A DNA stretch of 64,000 nt from Hyphomicrobiales bacterium (lineage in GTDB: Bacteria > Pseudomonadota > Alphaproteobacteria > Rhizobiales > Xanthobacteraceae), in NCBI GenBank assembly GCA_016185205.1, contig JACPOA010000019.1:1-64000 (forward strand), written 5' to 3'. Positions 59,644 to 64,000 of this stretch are shown here, piece after piece. The position numbers and the translations under genes were made by a program. A model generated the notes under the pieces. That model did no database searches. It saw only the letters and a list, made by a program, of their open reading frames with translations, and had not been told where the DNA came from. The first letter of the stretch is position 1. Each line of letters begins with the position of its first letter.

Positions 59644-60440
59644 ATGCCGGCGCTTAACACCCAATCACATCTGGAGAAGCCCGCGGCACGCGCGGCTGCA
59701 GGCCGCTTTTGTGTGTTGGTCACCAGCTCCGATCGCGCTCGCGATATTTTCGAGATCGTGTTTCAAAACGCGGAAACGATTTGGCGTGATTGCGATTGGC
59801 CGCGCTATGTCGGCTTTACGAGCAAGCACCCCGACATGTACGGCTTCACAGCATTGGCAGCGAAGCGTCCCTCCCCGACGACATCGAATATGTGTTGAGA
59901 TTGGACGAAGATGCATTATTTATGTCGCCGGTCAACGGGGCGGAACTGAATGCCATCGCTGATCTGATGGTTCGCGAGGACTTATCATACGTCAGTCTGT
60001 TGGAAGTTGAACGCAACCTTCCCGGCCGCATCATTGAGTATTTCAGGAGGAAGCTGGACAAGCGTCCGCTGCGTCCGCTCTCATTTTCTGAGCCATACTA
60101 TTCGTCTGTCGCTGCGGCGATCTGGAAAAGGAGTTATCTCAGAGAACTGTTGCGGCAGCCGGGCTCTATTTGGGATTTCGAACACATAGTCACCAACGAA
60201 CGCCACTACGCAGTTTGGAAATCGGTAATTGATCAAGACCAGATTGTCACCAGAGGAAAATGGAGCCCCCAAGCATCACGAAAGCTAGCGCGGCAGGGCC
60301 TCAGCCTCTCCAATTCGAAACGAGAGCATCAACCGTTTAGAATAACTCTGCGAGTTGTTCGGGAAAAAATTACGTTTCAGCTGGTCGGTTTTCTGAGCTT
60401 TCGCATTCGCAGGCGTCTGAACAAATTGCCACGGAGCTGA
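59644..60440 (+). pseudogene. Frameshifted glycosyltransferase-like gene
   Basis: Two overlapping frames carry parts of one protein. The first (59644-59898) has FCVLVTSSDRARDIFEIVFQNAE and WPRYVGFTSKHPDMYGF, and then runs out of frame near 59850. The second (to 60440) resumes with SLPDDIEYVLRLDEDALFMSPVNGAE and continues PYYSSVAAAIWKRSYLRELL. LRLDEDALF is a likely nucleotide-sugar DxD-type site. The join at about 59850-59870 suggests a frameshift, possibly with an internal deletion. An AAGGAG precedes the ATG at 59644. It is the first gene of the operon behind the RfaH-like gene. A sequencing error is possible. Confidence 0.65.
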
Positions 60441-60494
60441 AATTTTGTTGAAAATCGGCTTGGCAGAACCGCGCGTCCAAAAAGAGTGACCGCA

Positions 60495-61751
60495 ATGACA
60501 ACAGTGTCTGAATTTGATCCGATATTTGTGCACGCTTCGGCGCGAAGCGGCAGCACCTACTTTTTTAATGTGCTCCGGCGCAACAAGTCCTTGTTGTGCT
60601 TCAACGAAGCGATCATCGACGGAAAGAGGGACTATGCTCGCTTCAGGGGAACTCTGAACGGGAATAGTGCTCCCGCGACGGGAGCTCAGAACTGGAACGT
60701 GAATCATCACTTTCTCGACCGTCCGGATTATGCCGAGTTCATCGACGCTTGGGATGCAGTCATGCATCTTTGTCCGGAGTTTCCGACGTTTCCGGATTAC
60801 CTTCCGCCTAAGGGCGTCCTTCCGGCGGACCTCACCACATATCTTGCCGCCTTGATGGCCTATGCGCGATCGCAAGGTAAGCGGCCGGTGCTATGCGAGA
60901 TCAATTCCCGCGGCCGCGCCGGCGCCTTGCGAGGCGCATTCGGCGGATTTCATGTCACACAATATCGGGACCCGTTGAGCCAGTTCGGCTCTTACATTCG
61001 CCCGCTGATCGAGGCGGGAACGTGGGGTTTTTTGGCGCATCCGGTCACGGAATTAGGCACATGCCGTGCGCATCCGCTGTATCGTCTGGTGCCCGAGGCT
61101 TGGCGCGCTCCGGATTTGCCTTGGCAGGCCGAGACCCGCGCGCTGCGTTGGGCTTCGGACGCTCGCTACACCGCGACGGTCGCCTCGCCTCGACCGGAAA
61201 ACATGGAAAAAGTGTTCGGTTGGCACATATTTTCTTGGGCCTTGAGCAATTTGGCCGCTATCAGCTACTCCGATTTGGCGCTCGATATCGATAAGGCCTA
61301 CGCCGATGCGGAGTATCGCGCGTCCGTCACCGACAGCCTCGCACAAAGGATTGGCGCGGCTCCCGATTTTAGCGATCTAAGCAAATTTGATCGGTATTGC
61401 GAGTTTGAATCGTTCGATATGGCGGCGGTGTGTGGTGAAGTTGTTTCGACCATAAGGGATTCCTTGGACGACGGCCGACTTGACGAGGCGCTTCGTACTC
61501 TGGGGACACAACCGCCAACAACACCCACGGCAACAGCCGTCGAGCTTCTGCTTGCGAAGATTGCGGATTCATTGGCGTCGATGGCGAGTAGCGCCGACCG
61601 ACGTATTATTAGCGACGAGGATTGGGCAGCCATTGCCGAAAAAAATCAAAAGCTCTGGTTTAACCCGAACGTCCGATGGTTTGCACAGCACTTTTATCCG
61701 GTGGTGGCCCCGCTTGTGCGGACGGCGAGACGCGTAGGAATGAATCTCTAG
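60495..61751 (+). CDS. Sulfotransferase-like P-loop protein
   Basis: A 418-aa cytosolic protein. DPIFVHASARSGSTYFFNVLRRN at the N-terminus matches the PAPS 5'-phosphosulfate loop of sulfotransferases (xxRSGSTxxxxxL). VTQYRDPLSQFGSYIRPL resembles the 3'-phosphate motif (RDPxxxxxS). The remaining 250 residues are unfamiliar. The ATG at 60495 is preferred to the GTG at 60486. Its place in the glycan operon suggests sulfation of a surface sugar. GC is lower than in the LPS core genes. Confidence 0.7.
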   Translation: MTTVSEFDPIFVHASARSGSTYFFNVLRRNKSLLCFNEAIIDGKRDYARFRGTLNGNSAPATGAQNWNVNHHFLDRPDYAEFIDAWDAVMHLCPEFPTFPDYLPPKGVLPADLTTYLAALMAYARSQGKRPVLCEINSRGRAGALRGAFGGFHVTQYRDPLSQFGSYIRPLIEAGTWGFLAHPVTELGTCRAHPLYRLVPEAWRAPDLPWQAETRALRWASDARYTATVASPRPENMEKVFGWHIFSWALSNLAAISYSDLALDIDKAYADAEYRASVTDSLAQRIGAAPDFSDLSKFDRYCEFESFDMAAVCGEVVSTIRDSLDDGRLDEALRTLGTQPPTTPTATAVELLLAKIADSLASMASSADRRIISDEDWAAIAEKNQKLWFNPNVRWFAQHFYPVVAPLVRTARRVGMNL

Positions 61752-61795
61752 CCGTGTGAATCCGAGATAAATATCGAGGCGGCGAGCCTTCTAAA

Positions 61796-62611
61796 ATGCA
61801 CCGAATGCTACGTGATCTCATTACTGGTCTGGTTCCGCCGGTTTTACTGCGGCCGGCTCTGAGGCTATGGAGTCGCACCCGCGGGTTGGGCTGGCATAAT
61901 TTTGAAGGTTCATGGCCGACTCTTGCTGATGTGCCTGTGACGACAAGAGCTAGCGATGATGATCCGTGGGCGCAATCTATTGGAGCCGGAGAGCTTGAAA
62001 ACCTAAAGACGGGTGGCACAGCGAGTCCCACCTCTTACAGCGCCGGCCAACTCATTCTGCCCTTGATCGCTTCTCAATTTGCTGGCCCGTTGACGGTACT
62101 CGATTTCGGCGGTGGCGCTGGGGTCGGACTGGTAAACATCCTCAGATATGCCCGCGGCCGCGACTTATCGCGTTTCTCTTATGTGCTAGTCGAAACACCA
62201 GCTATGTGCCGGGTCGTTCGCAGTGCAATCGAGGCTCATGCTGGAACCGCTGTGGAGGAAATTCCGAAGGCGCTGCCAAAACCCCTGATTATTAACGCCG
62301 GCGCCTCACTTCAAGTCGTTTCCGATTATCTAACAATACTCTCCCAACTGGCCAACTTAGCTCCAGAATTTTTCGTCGTGTCGCAAACACCGATGAGTGA
62401 TTGCCCCACCTACGCGCGCCAGAGTTTCAATGTGCCGCATAGAACGATGGCCCACTGGGTATTCAATCGTGCGGAGTTCATCGCCGGAATGCAGAGCGTT
62501 GGATATCAGTTGATATTTAGCGTAGATCACGATCTCAGGCTGACCCACAAGAATGCGCCGGGACCATCGGTCATGGCGAGCATGGTGTTTTCGCGTATGA
62601 GTCCCCGGTGA
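61796..62611 (+). CDS. TIGR04325-family methyltransferase-like protein (copy 1)
   Basis: A 271-aa protein with the order typical of the TIGR04325 family: VPPVLLRPALRLWSRTRGLGWHNFEG, TVLDFGGGAGVGLVNI (SAM motif I-like), FSYVLVETPAMCR, and EFFVVSQTPMSD, then HWVFNRAEFIAGMQSVGYQLIF. Its function is unestablished; it is found in polysaccharide loci and presumed to methylate a sugar. A second copy follows 21 nt later. Confidence 0.8.
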   Translation: MHRMLRDLITGLVPPVLLRPALRLWSRTRGLGWHNFEGSWPTLADVPVTTRASDDDPWAQSIGAGELENLKTGGTASPTSYSAGQLILPLIASQFAGPLTVLDFGGGAGVGLVNILRYARGRDLSRFSYVLVETPAMCRVVRSAIEAHAGTAVEEIPKALPKPLIINAGASLQVVSDYLTILSQLANLAPEFFVVSQTPMSDCPTYARQSFNVPHRTMAHWVFNRAEFIAGMQSVGYQLIFSVDHDLRLTHKNAPGPSVMASMVFSRMSPR

Positions 62612-62632
62612 TTGGGAAGCAGGAAAAAATTG

Positions 62633-63436
62633 ATGGCGTCCACAAACGTTCGCTCACTTATCATTGACCTAACCCCGCCTGTTTTGCTGCGTTTGGCGCA
62701 AAGCCTGCGGCGCCGCGCGCGTGGGATCGGATTTCACGCCTTTGTGCCGGGCCGTAATCCGTCCACAGCGGACGTGGGGGAAGGCTATGACGATGACAAA
62801 TATGCCGGATTGATCGTCACCAACCAGTTGCGAGCGAGGAAATCTGAATCAAACGATGACAGAAGTTGGTATCTCGTTCTGCCGGTGGTTGTTTCCCAGT
62901 TTTTCGATAAACCGTTGACCGTCCTTGATTTCGGTGGCGGTGCAGCCACTGGGCTGTTCTGCATTTTGGATCAAGTTACTGGTCTCGATCTTGCGAAGCT
63001 CTCCTATGTGCTTGTTGAAACCCCCGCGATGTGCCGAGCGGTCCGTGACAGGCTTGTGCCTGTTCTGCCACCCCTGCCTGTGAAAATCGTCGAGGATATT
63101 CCGACTTCGCTTGCCTCCCCCTTGATCGTAAATATTGGTGGATCGATTCAATACATCTCCGCGTATCGGGAAGCCTTAGCCCGGCTTGCCGGCCTTTCGC
63201 CGCAACTCATCATCATATCCCAAACGCCGATGACTGAAGGACCGACATCAACCTGGCAGCAATTTCATCCGTACAAGAAGATAGAGGCTCGAATCTTCAA
63301 TCGTTCTGAGTTCATTGCCGAAATGCGATCGCTAGGCTATGCGTGTATCTTCATGGTCAGTCACAGCGCACCAATCACAGAAAAGAACGGCCCAGCTTTC
63401 AGAACCAATATGATATTCCGTCTGGACTCAAATTGA
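62633..63436 (+). CDS. TIGR04325-family methyltransferase-like protein (copy 2)
   Basis: A 267-aa tandem paralogue of the preceding protein. Matching blocks are LTPPVLLRLAQSLRRRARGIGFHAF, LTVLDFGGGAATGLFCIL, LSYVLVETPAMCRAVRD, QLIIISQTPMTEGP and RIFNRSEFIAEMRSLGYACIF. VLVETPAMCR is identical in both copies while the flanks have diverged, so the duplication is old and the roles may differ. The Met at 62633 with AGGA upstream is used in place of the track's 62612. Confidence 0.8.
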   Translation: MASTNVRSLIIDLTPPVLLRLAQSLRRRARGIGFHAFVPGRNPSTADVGEGYDDDKYAGLIVTNQLRARKSESNDDRSWYLVLPVVVSQFFDKPLTVLDFGGGAATGLFCILDQVTGLDLAKLSYVLVETPAMCRAVRDRLVPVLPPLPVKIVEDIPTSLASPLIVNIGGSIQYISAYREALARLAGLSPQLIIISQTPMTEGPTSTWQQFHPYKKIEARIFNRSEFIAEMRSLGYACIFMVSHSAPITEKNGPAFRTNMIFRLDSN

Positions 63437-63644
63437 TTCCCTTTGCTGGCCCGTGACCCGCTACGGCCACTGCAACATCTGCCTCTTTGCCAATCTCTGT
63501 CGTGAAGTACCCGGCGATATTGCTGGTCGCTAAGTCACGCAGCGATTCCATGATAGCCAAGCTCATCCGCGCGGCGGCCATACGGCCCAACGCGGCCGAT
63601 TTGATCGCCGTAGTGCAAGGTAAAAGGTATACAAGGTATAAGTT

Positions 63645-64000
63645 ATGACGCCGCGACTTACGATCGTAATGCCGCTCAAAGGACGGCATCTTTTTACCTT
63701 TCGATTTTTATGGCACGCAAACAAGGCTCGGCTGCCGTATCGGTTCCTGCTCGCAGATGGGCAGGTCAACGAGGCAGTCGCGCGCCGTCTCGAGGATAGT
63801 CGCAAGGAATTTCCGGAACTCGACATAGAGTATGTCCGCTATCCCGACGACACCGACTACAGCCGATATTTCGCAAAAATGTTCGATGCGATGCAGCGCG
63901 TGCGGACACCCTATGTGATGCATGCGGACAATGATGACTTACTTGGTTTTCATGGCATCGAACGGGCGCTCGATTTCTTGGACGCGAATACGGATTATGT
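63645..64000 (+). CDS. GT2-like glycosyltransferase, TIGR00180 type, cut by the right edge
   Basis: An open frame from the ATG at 63645 (AAGG ribosome-binding site) runs to the window end without stop, about 118 codons, and so is absent from the ORF track. It reads LTIVMPLKGRHLFTFRFLWHA, LPYRFLLADG, then YSRYFAKMFDAMQRVRTPYVM and HADNDDLLGFHGIERALDFL, a GT2 start with its DxD-like acidic motif (ADNDD) as in TIGR00180 glycosyltransferases. It continues the rightward surface-glycan operon. Confidence 0.8.
   Translation, partial: MTPRLTIVMPLKGRHLFTFRFLWHANKARLPYRFLLADGQVNEAVARRLEDSRKEFPELDIEYVRYPDDTDYSRYFAKMFDAMQRVRTPYVMHADNDDLLGFHGIERALDFLDANTDY

Overview
The window looks like the chromosome of a high-GC alphaproteobacterium of the Hyphomicrobiales, close to the Bradyrhizobium/Rhodoplanes/Xanthobacteraceae type. 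The reasons are the GC-rich third codon positions, the many NMT1/TauA-like and Bug-type solute receptors, the Rhizobiales-style palindromic intergenic repeats, an alphaproteobacterial Zur box and a heptose-containing LPS gene set. I saw no rRNA, tRNA or CRISPR array. All identifications come from reading motifs; no database search was run. || Region 1 (1-3.2 kb): a ZnuD-like TonB-dependent receptor sits behind a near-perfect Zur palindrome. It is followed by an ExbD-like reading frame that lacks the usual N-terminal membrane anchor and runs off the left edge. A DUF1993 gene lies on the other strand. || Region 2 (3.2-34.1 kb): a catabolic and uptake region. It holds a complete NMT1-type ABC importer (receptor, two permeases, ATPase), a class II aldolase, several receptors without partners, and an operon of methyltransferase, extradiol (VOC) dioxygenase, aldo/keto reductase, NTF2-like protein and DUF1932 dehydrogenase. 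It also holds a probable lower meta-cleavage pair (RraA-like CHA aldolase and GalB-like PIG-L hydratase), a Pht5-like protein, an M24 hydrolase, an amidase and a full Liv ABC importer. A fumarylacetoacetase-family hydrolase follows at 34.4-35.1 kb. The theme is scavenging of aromatic or organic acids. || Region 2 is interrupted at 8.8-13.8 kb by two foreign pieces. One is a group IIC intron inserted just after a terminator hairpin. The other is a 2.65-kb island bounded by 198-bp direct repeats of the 3' end of the DUF1932 dehydrogenase gene. The island carries an operon of a PqqD-domain protein fused to an internal twin-arginine segment and a four-cysteine tail, a nucleotidyltransferase-fold protein, and an HPr-kinase-like protein. 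This is the best candidate in the window for an undescribed system, possibly a RiPP-like or Tat-exported modified peptide. || Region 3 (35-64 kb): LPS and polysaccharide biosynthesis. It contains a GT87 enzyme, a DPMS-GtrA fusion, an MsbA-like exporter, galE, waaC, kdsD, waaF, hldD and hldE, several core or O-antigen glycosyltransferases, waaL, and a WecA-like initiating transferase. A winged-helix regulator and a NusG/RfaH-like antiterminator head a rightward surface-glycan operon (a broken glycosyltransferase-like gene, a sulfotransferase-like gene, two tandem TIGR04325 genes and a glycosyltransferase cut by the right edge). Between the heptose genes and the glycosyltransferases (46.6-50.9 kb) lies a patch of small secreted proteins, TPR proteins and decayed intergenic repeats. 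|| How the parts fit: the Zur-controlled receptor and the importers bring solutes across the envelope, and the catabolic enzymes open and split aromatic-type substrates. The second half builds heptose, core and O-antigen glycans, exported through MsbA-like and WaaL steps. That glycan locus has its own regulator pair, with twin operators at its promoter and an ops-like sequence in its leader.
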